Shown piece by piece: positions 52,262-59,675 of a stretch of 64,000 bases of DNA. The number at the start of each line of letters is the position of its first letter. Positions within the stretch are counted from its first letter, which is position 1. Location: positions 88,560 through 152,559 of the forward strand of contig NZ_JACLAX010000010.1 in the NCBI RefSeq assembly GCF_014230355.1. Direction: 5' to 3'. Position numbers and translations under genes: made by a program. The notes under the pieces are model-generated. The model was not told where the DNA came from. It did no database searches and saw only the letters and a list, made by a program, of their open reading frames with translations. The DNA comes from Novosphingobium piscinae. GTDB lineage: Bacteria; Pseudomonadota; Alphaproteobacteria; Sphingomonadales; Sphingomonadaceae.

Positions 52262-52684
52262 ATGGCTGTGTCGCCTCATCGCTCTGTGGTGCTGTTCAAC
52301 AAAGGCCAAGTGCTGGCGCTGGTGGCAAGCGGAATATCGCTCTGGGCCGGTGCAGCCTGGCTGCTCGGCACGCTCGCGCCGCTCGGCTGGGTGGACGATG
52401 GGCTGCGGGCGTGGACCTATGCGCTGACCTTGGCGGGGACCTGGCCCGCCGTCCTGCTCGTCGTCCGGCTGGCTCGGCTGCAGCCGGGGCAGGTGGTCCC
52501 GGGCGTGGCCCTGGTCACGCTGGTTGCGCTCTTCATCGATGGACTGGTGTTCGGTTGGACGCCGCAGCTGTACGCCGCGCCCGCGCGCCAGCTTGCCTGT
52601 GCCGCGCTTGTCCTGTGGGGCGCCGGCTGCGGCCTGGCCCTGGCGTTCCTGCACGAATGGCGGGCGGCTGGCCGCGGGGCCTGA
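52262..52684 (+). CDS. Small four-helix membrane protein, TetR-controlled
   Basis: A 140-residue integral membrane protein with four predicted helices (VLALVASGISLWAGAAWLLG; LRAWTYALTLAGTWPAVLLV; ALVTLVALFIDGLVFGW; ACAALVLWGAGCGLALAFL). It resembles DUF5367-type proteins often found divergent from TetR regulators. The function is unknown; a small efflux or stress role would fit the regulator. Its stop directly abuts the stop of the convergent bufC gene. Confidence 0.65.
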   Translation: MAVSPHRSVVLFNKGQVLALVASGISLWAGAAWLLGTLAPLGWVDDGLRAWTYALTLAGTWPAVLLVVRLARLQPGQVVPGVALVTLVALFIDGLVFGWTPQLYAAPARQLACAALVLWGAGCGLALAFLHEWRAAGRGA

Positions 52685-53440
52685 TCAGTCGATCGCGGCG
52701 ATCAGCTTATCGCCGATCCAGCGGCCGAGCTGGTGTCCGGCCATGGCAACCGCCGCAGTTTCGTCGAACTGGAGCGCCAGCTTGCCACAGAGTTCGGCAA
52801 AGCTGTGACCGGCCAGTGCCAGCTCCAGCAGGGTGATTTCGGCGGGATCCGCGCGCCGCATCACGCTCTCGAAGCCCTGACGCCAGACCAGCAGCGTGGT
52901 TGCCGACCTCTCGACAACCACGGCCGGTGGCTGCTCTTCCGCCACCAAGGCCAGCCACAGGGCATCGGCGTTGCTGACCAGCTCAAGCCGCACCAGCGAC
53001 TGGACAAACTGCAGTCCCGCGGTGTCCCAGTTAACTGCGGCCAGCATGGCCGGATCGACCGGTGCGGCATCGGCGGCGACAAACGCCTGGCCAACCGCCC
53101 ACTCGATCCGGGCGAGTTCGGCGACCTCGGGATCGTCGGGGTAGAGTCCGACGAGCGCGTCGGCGAAACGCGCGCCGAACGCATCCAGCGTCCAGCTGTG
53201 CGGCGGATGCTGGTCGGCATAGTGGGCGGCGGCAGCAGCGAAGGCTGAGGAACCGAGCCACAGCTCGAGCCGTGGGAAGGTGGCTTCGAGACTGCCCATC
53301 AGCGAGGCGCGGTAGTTGTTCTGATACACCGCCAGGCCAGCGGTCGGGCCAAGCCGGGCACCGGCCGCCTCATCGGCCTCGACCAGCCAGGCCCGGAAAT
53401 CGGCCTGCATGGCAGCCAGCGAACAGTCCGCCGGCCTCAC
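52685..53440 (-). CDS. bufC: BufC-like DUF2063 partner protein of bufferin maturation
   Basis: A 251-residue protein of the DUF2063 family (HvfC/BufC). The N-terminal domain (LAAMQADFRAWLVEADEAAG, then GLAVYQNNYRASLMGSLEATFPRLELWLG) is the conserved DUF2063 part with the NNYR signature. The C-terminal part is beta-rich and more variable. In bufferin and related systems this protein works with the DUF692 iron enzyme, probably presenting the precursor peptide. Its GTG overlaps the bufB stop, so the pair is translationally coupled. It ends the operon bufA2-bufB-bufC. Confidence 0.88.
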   Translation of the reverse strand: MRPADCSLAAMQADFRAWLVEADEAAGARLGPTAGLAVYQNNYRASLMGSLEATFPRLELWLGSSAFAAAAAHYADQHPPHSWTLDAFGARFADALVGLYPDDPEVAELARIEWAVGQAFVAADAAPVDPAMLAAVNWDTAGLQFVQSLVRLELVSNADALWLALVAEEQPPAVVVERSATTLLVWRQGFESVMRRADPAEITLLELALAGHSFAELCGKLALQFDETAAVAMAGHQLGRWIGDKLIAAID

Positions 53441-54270
53441 GCCGCCAGCCCCTCGGCTTGATTGGTCCGCGCGGGAAACCGGGCGATGTCGAGTTCCTCC
53501 AGCAGTTCGCCGAGATCGGGAATATTGTCATCGCGCTCGATCATCGTCGGCAGGGGGCCGGCGCGGTCGACCGCGTTCTGGTACAACGCCCAGACCGCAT
53601 TGGGCACCGGCTGGTCATGCGTGTCGATCAGCAGTTGCGCGCTGCGGGTGTGGCCCGCGAGGTGGACCTGCCCGACTGCCTCCCACGGCACGCCAGCCAG
53701 ATAGTCGAGCGGAGCGAAGCCGTGGTTGGTGGCGCTGACGAAGATATTGTTGATGTCCAGCAGGAGCCCGCAGCCGGTCCGGCTCACCATCTCGCGCAGG
53801 AAGTCCCATTCGGTAAGGGTTCCCGGCAGGGCCAGATAGGTCGAGGGGTTCTCGAACAGCATGGTCCGGCCAAGCGCGGCTTGGGCGCGATCGATGTTTT
53901 CGCATACCACCCCCAGCGCTTCTTCGGTGAGCGGGAGCGGCAGCAGATCGTGTGAGTTGAACCCGCCGGTACGGGTCCAGCACAGGTGGTCGGAAACGAC
54001 CGCGGGTTCGATCTGGTCGACCAGACGGCGCAGGCGCACGAGATAGTCTTCGCGAAGTCCATCGGCCGAGCCGACCGATAGCGACACGCCGTGCAGGGCC
54101 ACCGGATAGTGCGAACGCGCCCGACGCAAGGTGTCGAGCGGCCGACCGCCGTCCACCATGAAATTCTCGGAAATGACCTCGACGAAATCGACCGGCGCGC
54201 TGCCATCGACATAGGCGGCGTAATGCGGGCGGCGCATGCCAAGGCCGAAACCGGAGAGCCCTGAGGTCAT
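53437..54270 (-). CDS. bufB: BufB-like DUF692 multinuclear iron oxidase (MNIO)
   Basis: A 277-residue TIM-barrel enzyme of the DUF692 family, which converts precursor cysteines to thiooxazole, oxazolone or related groups. Metal-site residues known from MbnB/BufB-type enzymes are visible: H60 in ALHGVSLSVG, D94-H95 in SDHLCW, E140-N141-P142, D172-N174 in LLLDINNIFVSATNHG (H183), H203 and H207 in QVHLAGH, D216-H218 in LIDTHDQ and E245 in MIERDDNIP. It follows bufA2 after a hairpin and overlaps bufC. Two precursor types lie next to it, so it may process both. Confidence 0.92.
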   Translation of the reverse strand: MTSGLSGFGLGMRRPHYAAYVDGSAPVDFVEVISENFMVDGGRPLDTLRRARSHYPVALHGVSLSVGSADGLREDYLVRLRRLVDQIEPAVVSDHLCWTRTGGFNSHDLLPLPLTEEALGVVCENIDRAQAALGRTMLFENPSTYLALPGTLTEWDFLREMVSRTGCGLLLDINNIFVSATNHGFAPLDYLAGVPWEAVGQVHLAGHTRSAQLLIDTHDQPVPNAVWALYQNAVDRAGPLPTMIERDDNIPDLGELLEELDIARFPARTNQAEGLAA

Positions 54271-54290
54271 GGGATGTTCCGTGAAAAGGT

Positions 54291-54340
54291 CCGGGACGCC
54301 TGCGGGAGAGGCGGGGGGCAGGCCTGTGCAGGCGTCCCGG
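54291..54340 (-). terminator. Hairpin attenuator between bufA2 and bufB
   Basis: A perfect 13-base inverted repeat (54291-54303 against 54328-54340, arm CCGGGACGCCTGC) with a 24-nt loop is followed on the minus strand by ACCTTTT. It sits between precursor and enzyme genes and should let most transcripts stop or be protected after bufA2, giving excess precursor over enzyme. Confidence 0.7.
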
Positions 54341-54369
54341 TCGGGGGAGGTAAGGGGTCCGGGGAGGAC

Positions 54370-54639
54370 TTACTTCGGCGCGGTCAGGCTGCCGCCTTCG
54401 GCCTTGCACTGCTTCTCGGACAGGGCCTTGAAGCCCTGGCCCTTGCACGTGTTCTGCCCCTTGCAGCTGTTGCTGGCGGTGGCGCAGTCAGACGTGCCCT
54501 TGCAGGTGTTCACGCCATAGCAGTGCACCACTTCGCCCTTGGCCTTGGCGGCGAGGGCGGGGGCAGGGAGCGCGGCGAAGGCAGCCGCGACGAGGGCGGC
54601 ATTGGCGGCCAGGGCGAGGCCGGTCTTGAGCGAGGTCAT
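54370..54639 (-). CDS. bufA2: BufA2-type bufferin precursor peptide (periplasmic metallophore)
   Basis: An 89-residue RiPP precursor. It has a signal peptide (LALAANAALVAAAFAALPAP to ALA-AKAKG). The mature part has six cysteines (C40, C46, C52, C59, C65, C78) with three CKG triplets: NTCKG, NSCKG and NTCKG. This Cys-Lys-Gly pattern is that of the BufA2 group and differs from the DUF2282 precursor in the divergent operon. BufB would oxidise some cysteines to copper-binding heterocycles. A SigF-type promoter is 40 bases upstream and bufB-bufC follow. The pattern comes from family knowledge; modified positions are not known. Confidence 0.87.
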   Translation of the reverse strand: MTSLKTGLALAANAALVAAAFAALPAPALAAKAKGEVVHCYGVNTCKGTSDCATASNSCKGQNTCKGQGFKALSEKQCKAEGGSLTAPK

Positions 54640-54678
54640 GCGAGTTCTCCAATGAAGTGCCGGGGTGGCATGGTGGAG

Positions 54679-54703
54679 TTCGCCGCGGATGGGTGAAGGT
54701 TAC
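54679..54703 (-). promoter_or_regulatory. SigF-type promoter of bufA2-bufB-bufC
   Basis: On the minus strand GTAACC (54698-54703), 15 nt and CGAA (54679-54682). The hexamer and tetramer are exact; the spacer is one base shorter than the 16 in the other copies. Confidence 0.68.
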
Positions 54704-54759
54704 AGCACGCTGCAAAAAGATGCCGGGCGCAGAAATTCATGGTCTGTCGACGCCGTGCT

Positions 54760-54785
54760 GTAACCCCCGGGCCCATTCGGTCGAA
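54760..54785 (+). promoter_or_regulatory. SigF-type promoter of bufA1-doxX
   Basis: GTAACC (54760-54765), exactly 16 nt and CGAA (54782-54785), no mismatch to the Caulobacter SigF form. It is divergent from the bufA2 promoter, with 56 bases between the two -35 elements, and lies about 100 bases before the bufA1 start. Confidence 0.78.
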
Positions 54786-54886
54786 CTGCCCTGCGAGAAG
54801 GGTTGCGAGCGCAGTTCCGCGCTCCGTCGGCCCTCTCTGCTGCTTCGCGCCGTGCATCACGCGGGCGCATCAGAAAGGACCGACCC

Positions 54887-55156
54887 ATGAAACTCACCAC
54901 CGCCGCCCTCGCCGCCACGCTCGCCGCCAGCCTCGCCTCGGGCGCTGCGCTGGCCGCAGAGGGCAAGCCCGCCATGGAAAAGTGCTATGGCGTCGCCAAG
55001 GCCGGCCACAACGACTGCGCCGCCGGCGCGGGGACCAGCTGCGCCGGCACGTCCAAGGTCGATTACCAGGGCAATGCTTGGAAGCTGGTCAAGGCCGGCA
55101 CCTGCGTGACCATCAAGACGCCCAAGGGCACCGGTTCGCTCACCCCGCGCGGGTGA
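54887..55156 (+). CDS. bufA1: BufA1-type (DUF2282) bufferin precursor peptide
   Basis: An 89-residue precursor. The ATG at 54887 follows AAAGGA. The signal peptide is [20 protein letters not shown]. The mature part has the four DUF2282 cysteines: C33 in [15 protein letters not shown]44, C52 in SCAGTSKVD and C73 in KAGTCVTI. In Caulobacter the two central cysteines of such peptides become thiooxazoles that bind copper, while the outer two form a disulfide. Here C44 and C52 would be the central pair. The needed BufB/BufC are only in the divergent operon. A GC hairpin separates it from doxX. Confidence 0.9.
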   Translation: MKLTTAALAATLAASLASGAALAAEGKPAMEKCYGVAKAGHNDCAAGAGTSCAGTSKVDYQGNAWKLVKAGTCVTIKTPKGTGSLTPRG

Positions 55157-55161
55157 TCGCA

Positions 55162-55196
55162 TGGCGGGGCCGTGGCGATGCGTCCCGGCCCCGCCA
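55162..55196 (+). terminator. Hairpin between bufA1 and doxX
   Basis: TGGCGGGGCC (55162-55171) pairs perfectly with GGCCCCGCCA (55187-55196) around 15 nt. It mirrors the hairpin behind bufA2 and may favour the precursor mRNA over doxX. No T-run is present. Confidence 0.55.
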
Positions 55197-55258
55197 CGTC
55201 GCCGTGTCGCGATTCACGACCTCATGATCCCTCAGATCCACCGGCAGGAGCCGCGCCT

Positions 55259-55708
55259 ATGATCAGCCTGTACACCCGCCTGGCCGGCCTCGCCGCGCAG
55301 CTTCTGCCCGAATCCCTGCTCCTGCTGGTGGCGCGGCTCGGCGTGGCATCGGTGTTCTTCCTGAGCGGCCGGACCAAGGTGGAGGGCCTGCTGACGATCA
55401 CCGACAGCACCTATTACCTGTTCGAGACCGATTACGCCCTGCCCCTCATCCCGCCCCACATCGCCGCGCACGCTGCAACCTACGCCGAACACCTCTTCCC
55501 GGTCCTGCTCGTGCTGGGTCTCGGCTCGCGCTTCGCCGCGCTGGGCCTGCTCGGGATGACCGCGGTGATCGAGGTGTTCGTCTATCCGGACGCCTGGTCG
55601 ACCCATCTCAGCTGGGCCGGCCTGTTGCTGCCGATCCTTGCCAAGGGCGCCGGAGGGGTGTCGCTGGACGCGCTGATCGCGTCAGGGCGGCTGTCGAAGG
55701 GTGGTTAG
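55259..55708 (+). CDS. DoxX family membrane protein of the bufferin locus (BufD-like)
   Basis: A 149-residue protein with four membrane helices. The ATG at 55259 has AGGAG 8 nt upstream. The DoxX core is [20 protein letters not shown] with the conserved R and SG, then [20 protein letters not shown], and [21 protein letters not shown] with the conserved E-x-x-P region. DoxX proteins occur with bufferin/HvfABC genes, probably as quinone-linked or disulfide-handling membrane partners. It is in the bufA1 operon, on the other side of the SigF promoters from bufB-bufC. Confidence 0.86.
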   Translation: MISLYTRLAGLAAQLLPESLLLLVARLGVASVFFLSGRTKVEGLLTITDSTYYLFETDYALPLIPPHIAAHAATYAEHLFPVLLVLGLGSRFAALGLLGMTAVIEVFVYPDAWSTHLSWAGLLLPILAKGAGGVSLDALIASGRLSKGG

Positions 55709-55900
55709 ACGACGCCGAATAGCGATCAGCCTTCACCGTTCCTAAAGCCCAGGTCGCCGGATGACCGGACGGCACCCAGATTGCCATGGGTCCGGCTGGC
55801 GATGCCGAACCCCCGCCTGAAGTGACCCAGGCTGGACCCAGTGAGGCGTCCAGCCGAGCGGCCGATAGGCCGGATGGGTCGGATTGCCTTATGGAAGGAA

Positions 55901-55950
55901 TGGTGCGCTTACGTGACTCGAACACGTGACCCCATCATTACGAATGAGGG
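55901..55950 (-). repeat. attL-like 3' remnant of tRNA-Thr(CGT), left end of an island
   Basis: Read on the minus strand, the sequence gives an anticodon arm with ATTCGTAAT (anticodon CGT), GGGGTC, a perfect T-arm (ACGTG-TTCGAGT-CACGT) and AAGCGCACCA. No D-arm or 5' acceptor follows on the island side. The acceptor 3' strand is one base short and the anticodon stem has one mismatch, so it is not a working tRNA. The CCA end faces left, as expected for the left junction of an element inserted at a tRNA 3' end. The rest of the gap 55709-56171 holds no gene that I can support. Confidence 0.62.
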
Positions 55951-56171
55951 ATTGCAGAGTTTTTACCGTGTTAGCGGTTGTGAAAGTTCCAAGCAGCCTC
56001 GCGTTAACACAATCCTCGAGTTTCTGTGGTTTGGTAGCGTTCTATAGCATTAAATCCGTGCTGAGTGGGGATGGAGTGAGGAATTTTCTCTCCATTTCCG
56101 CAGCCGAAATGGCTATATCTCACAAATTCCCCATTCCCAGAAGGGGCCGCACGAACTTAGGGTGACCCGAG

Positions 56172-57482
56172 ATGCCACAGGAGAAATGGCCCGCAGGCAA
56201 GCCAAGCGAGCCCGTGAAGGTCAAACTGGACGACTCAGGGCCTCCTTCAACTTCGCGCAAGCGGCCCGTAGGGCGCCCATCCCGGTTCGCTGAGTTCGAG
56301 CGATGGGAGGCGGAATTGCCTTCCCCTATGAACCGTCCCCGCTACCGAGACGGCATAGGCATCTTCAAGGGTGCGAAGGAAACCACCGTCTTCATAAAGC
56401 TCATGCTGCCACGTGGCGGGCAGTATCGCGGACGTTCAATTCCACCAGGGGGCACAATCGAGCACAAGTTGGGCAAGAGGGCGTCCTTCGAGTGGCAGCA
56501 GCTTGTGACGGAGAGGGACCGGCTACAATCATTAGCTGACCGGGGCGAGCCGCTAGAGCCCACAGTGGTGGGAACGTTTTCCGACTACGCAGCTGAATGG
56601 CTTGAGCGTAAGCAGGCGACACTGAAAACTTTCGCAGACACAAAGCGTTGCGTCCTTTCAGCACTCAACCCGACGTTTGGGCGCAAGACGCTGGATGCGA
56701 TTTCCGTGGCTGACGTGGATCGCTGGATTGGAAAGCAGCGTGAAACCCGAAAGCCCGCCTCCGTCCAACGCTATCTGGGCGTTTTCAATTCGATCATGAA
56801 TGATGCTGTTAAGCGCAACATCATTGACCGCAATCCAGCTAGGTATGCCGATAAGATAAAGGGAATCGAGCCTCGGCAGCGCTTTGTCGAGGATGATGAA
56901 CTCGCATTAATATTTGCGACTGTTCAATTGATTGAGCAGGAGCAAGAGGTGCGGAAGGCAAAAAAGACACAGCTTAAGACTGGCTGGCTCCGTCATTACA
57001 TTATGTGGGCGCTACATTCGGGCATGAGGCGGTCTGAAATATTGAAACTCAATTTTGATGACATCCTTAGGGTTAATGATGACGTTACGGTAGCTATTGT
57101 TACCAAAACAAAATCAGGAAAATCACGGAGTGTCACTTTGACCCCGGAAATGGAGTTGATCGTGGACGAGCTTCGTGCGCTTCCGCGGCTGCCCGGTGAC
57201 AACAGGCTCTTTCCGATTTCCTTGACGACCCTCAAGCGAGGGGTTGACGAACTTTGGGACAGGACGGGCCTAGATGTGCGGCTGCACGACTTGCGGCGGA
57301 CCCACGCAACCAAGTTGATGAGCCTTGGCTTTGATGCGCGCACCATTGCGGGAAGAATAGGCCACACTGGCACGGATATGCTCGCAAAGCACTACGCCGT
57401 TGACCGAGGGGACATTCAAGCGGCCAAGGCCTTCGGGCAACTGGAAACACCCGGCCAGCGGCGATCAAAACCACCTCTCTGA
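56172..57482 (+). CDS. Tyrosine-type site-specific integrase
   Basis: A 436-residue integrase. The N-terminal arm-binding-like part (about 50-110, RDGIGIFKGAKETTVFIKL) is followed by a core-binding domain (about 130-230, TFSDYAAEWLERKQATLKTF). The catalytic domain has R286 in HSGMRRSEI, K in KTKSGKSRSVTL, H372 and R375 in LHDLRRTHAT, H398 in GHTGTDML and nucleophile Y408. All catalytic residues are present. It lies 220 bases inside the tRNA-Thr remnant, the usual place for an integrase that uses that site. Base composition is more AT-rich than the chromosome to the left. Confidence 0.95.
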   Translation: MPQEKWPAGKPSEPVKVKLDDSGPPSTSRKRPVGRPSRFAEFERWEAELPSPMNRPRYRDGIGIFKGAKETTVFIKLMLPRGGQYRGRSIPPGGTIEHKLGKRASFEWQQLVTERDRLQSLADRGEPLEPTVVGTFSDYAAEWLERKQATLKTFADTKRCVLSALNPTFGRKTLDAISVADVDRWIGKQRETRKPASVQRYLGVFNSIMNDAVKRNIIDRNPARYADKIKGIEPRQRFVEDDELALIFATVQLIEQEQEVRKAKKTQLKTGWLRHYIMWALHSGMRRSEILKLNFDDILRVNDDVTVAIVTKTKSGKSRSVTLTPEMELIVDELRALPRLPGDNRLFPISLTTLKRGVDELWDRTGLDVRLHDLRRTHATKLMSLGFDARTIAGRIGHTGTDMLAKHYAVDRGDIQAAKAFGQLETPGQRRSKPPL

Positions 57483-57524
57483 GGAACGATAGCAACGAAA
57501 TTACGACAATACAACAGAAAAGAC

Positions 57525-57553
57525 TTGACATTTAGCTTTAGGTGTGGTATTAG
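57525..57553 (+). promoter_or_regulatory. Sigma-70 promoter of the island operon
   Basis: TTGACA (57525-57530), 17 nt and TATTAG (57548-57553). It is in the 211-base gap between the integrase and the AlpA-like gene. A leader of about 130 bases follows before the ATG at 57694, which has AGGAG 6 nt upstream. Confidence 0.65.
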
Positions 57554-57693
57554 ATGGATCGTCGGAAGGATTGCGCCTTCTGAAAAGCGAAGGGTTACCG
57601 CCTACCCACATCGAGGCGGGCTGATTCCAAAGCTGTGCCGGGGCTTTGTCGGGCTATTGAACTACCGGAGTGTCTAAACAGTTAGGAGAATAA

Positions 57694-57927
57694 ATGAGTA
57701 ATGACCATAATTCAGTAACTACGCCTGCTTTCTATTCCGATCGTGAATTTGCTAATCGCATGTGCCTTGCGACCTCTACGATACGAGGTCAGCGCAGGAA
57801 GCGCCGACTAGGCCAGCCCCATTTCATTACAGTTGACCCCCGCTATATTGGTGGGTCCGTTCGCTATGTCGCTAGTGAAGTCGAAGCGTTCATTGCGTCG
57901 ATCGCGGCTGACGGCCAACCCCATTGA
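57694..57927 (+). CDS. Small AlpA-like helix-turn-helix protein
   Basis: A 77-residue protein (FYSDREFANRMCLATSTIRGQRRKRRLGQPHF, then GGSVRYVASEVEAFIASIAAD). The layout, with an N-terminal helix-turn-helix, a basic wing and a closing helix in RY-x-x-SEVEAFI, is that of AlpA/excisionase (MerR-like) DNA-binding proteins beside integrases. It probably controls excision or the following gene. Its stop overlaps the start of the next gene by ATGA-type contact (57924-57927). Confidence 0.8.
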   Translation: MSNDHNSVTTPAFYSDREFANRMCLATSTIRGQRRKRRLGQPHFITVDPRYIGGSVRYVASEVEAFIASIAADGQPH

Positions 57928-59405
57928 CCTACTATGATCCTACCTTGGGGCAGGGGGCGGCACCGTCCGCCTCCGCTCCCCACGCACCATGTCAAAAGCA
58001 GTCAGTTTCCCCTGACGGCCATGTCAGTTCAGCGGTCAATCCCGATGCGCCTGAATTGCCTTTCGGCACATGGTTTAACGAAGCCTATGATTTGCGGGAG
58101 CCGGAGGGAGCTGCCTTTACCTCGGCCATCCTCGAGCGGATTGCACCGCATGAAAGGCGGGTGCGCAAACGGCGGTCAATTGACGCAGCCAATCACTACA
58201 CAATTACACGTGCCGTCCTGGCCAATGCCATGCGGTGCCATTTTTACCGTGCCCCGCCCTTGGTTGCCTACACCACAGGGGCAGGCCAAGCCTATTACAA
58301 GTCCGCCCCCATGTGGCTCAATGCCGAGGCGATGCGGCGCACCATTGGCCTGCTGGAAGTAGCTGGCATGGTTACGACTGCGACCGGCGAATGGGGGGTG
58401 GCATCTTCCACCTACGCCGCCACACCAGCCTTGCTGGAATTGGCAATGCAGCACGGCATCACTCCCGACAGTCTGACGGTTCATCGTCTGCGACCCGAAC
58501 GGCTGGTTCGGTTGTATCGTCAGAAATCGGGCAACTCTAGGCTAGTGGATTTCGTCCCGACCGAGGAGACGGAATACTGGGCTGACCTGCTGGCAGCGCA
58601 CAACGCCTTCACTGCCAGTCACCAAATCGAGCTGGAGCTTTCGGCAGAGGAAGAACGCCAATGGCTCAGCCGGTGGAACCGTAAGCGGCTAGGAGACGGC
58701 AGCAACAGGCCGCGCCCGAAGGTTATCCGACCTGAGCTGCTCCAAACCGACCTCTACCGTTCATTTAACAACGGCGGGACCGAGAGCTTTATGGAGGGCG
58801 GTCGACTGTACGGGGCTTGGTGGATCGGCACGCCGAAAGAGCAACGTCGAAAGATCACCATTGACGGCTTGCCCTTGGTCGAGGCCGATTATTCCTGTTG
58901 CCAGCCACGGATGCTCTATCACCTGCGGGGCATCGACTATGTTGATGACTGCTATGAGCTGGAACCGTTGATCTACCATGCCAGGGCGTCTGGCCTACCT
59001 GACGAGCACTACCGGGAAGCGGTGAAGGCGATGATGCAAGCCCTCATCAACGGCAACAGTCGCGACAAGCTGGAACTAGCTCCGTTGAAGGACGGTCATT
59101 CGTATGACCCCTTCGAGCCGCTTGCAGTCCGTCGGATGCTGGAAGCCAAGCATGAAGCCATTTCAGACGACCTCGGAACCGGGATCGGGCTTCACCTGCA
59201 ACGGAAGGATTCCGACCTTGCCTTGACGATCATCACTAGCTTGATGTGGAAGGGGATTGCGGCCTTGCCAATCCATGATGCTTTCATGGTCCAACAACGG
59301 TATGAAGCTGAGCTAGTTAGCGAGATGGAGAACGCCTACAGGCTAATGTTCAATGGATATAATCCTATTATAAAGGTAAGCGGGTCATCAGAACATATCA
59401 ATTAA
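57924..59405 (+). CDS. Divergent family-A DNA polymerase-like protein of the island
   Basis: A 493-residue protein without a named family that I recognise. The C-terminal half matches the palm/fingers order of family-A polymerases. Motif A-like VEADYSCCQPRMLYHLRGI has D322, a motif B-like helix has R364-x3-K368-x3-Q372-x3-N376-G377 (the Pol I pattern is R-x3-K-x3-F-x3-Y-G), and motif C-like LPIHDAFMV has D452. The N-terminal half (1-290) is helical, with winged-helix-like stretches (EAMRRTIGLLEVAGMVTTATG). GGRLYGAWWIGTPKEQRRKITIDG precedes motif A. It is in an operon with the AlpA-like gene. A replication or priming role for the element is inference; the two catalytic aspartates are present. 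Confidence 0.6.
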   Translation: MTYYDPTLGQGAAPSASAPHAPCQKQSVSPDGHVSSAVNPDAPELPFGTWFNEAYDLREPEGAAFTSAILERIAPHERRVRKRRSIDAANHYTITRAVLANAMRCHFYRAPPLVAYTTGAGQAYYKSAPMWLNAEAMRRTIGLLEVAGMVTTATGEWGVASSTYAATPALLELAMQHGITPDSLTVHRLRPERLVRLYRQKSGNSRLVDFVPTEETEYWADLLAAHNAFTASHQIELELSAEEERQWLSRWNRKRLGDGSNRPRPKVIRPELLQTDLYRSFNNGGTESFMEGGRLYGAWWIGTPKEQRRKITIDGLPLVEADYSCCQPRMLYHLRGIDYVDDCYELEPLIYHARASGLPDEHYREAVKAMMQALINGNSRDKLELAPLKDGHSYDPFEPLAVRRMLEAKHEAISDDLGTGIGLHLQRKDSDLALTIITSLMWKGIAALPIHDAFMVQQRYEAELVSEMENAYRLMFNGYNPIIKVSGSSEHIN

Positions 59406-59675
59406 GGGAAGGCATAATTGAGTAATACAGAAAAGTTGCATTCATGCATTATGGTGCGACGCTCGCGGAATAGGCTCTAGAATGCCCGTGGATGCCTCTT
59501 GGAGGCCGTTGGGAGCCTCAAGAGGTAGTCCGGTAGCGGGCTCCGCCATAAAGTGCTCAGCGGCTGTTTATGTTGTTACGAGATATCCCGTTGACGGCCA
59601 GCGTTGATCGAAGGGCAAGGCTGCTGCCCTTCCATACCTTCGCGCGCCTGCTCCAACTTGGCGCTGCGACCGGCC

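Noticed and set aside
55901..55950. A functional tRNA-Thr gene
   Set aside because: The D-arm and 5' acceptor are absent, the 3' acceptor strand is one base short and the anticodon stem has a mismatch; it fits an attachment-site remnant better.
59495..59525. CCTCTTG/CAAGAGG inverted repeat as terminator of the polymerase-like gene
   Set aside because: It is about 90 bases after the stop, has a 17-nt loop and no T-run; it is too weak to call.
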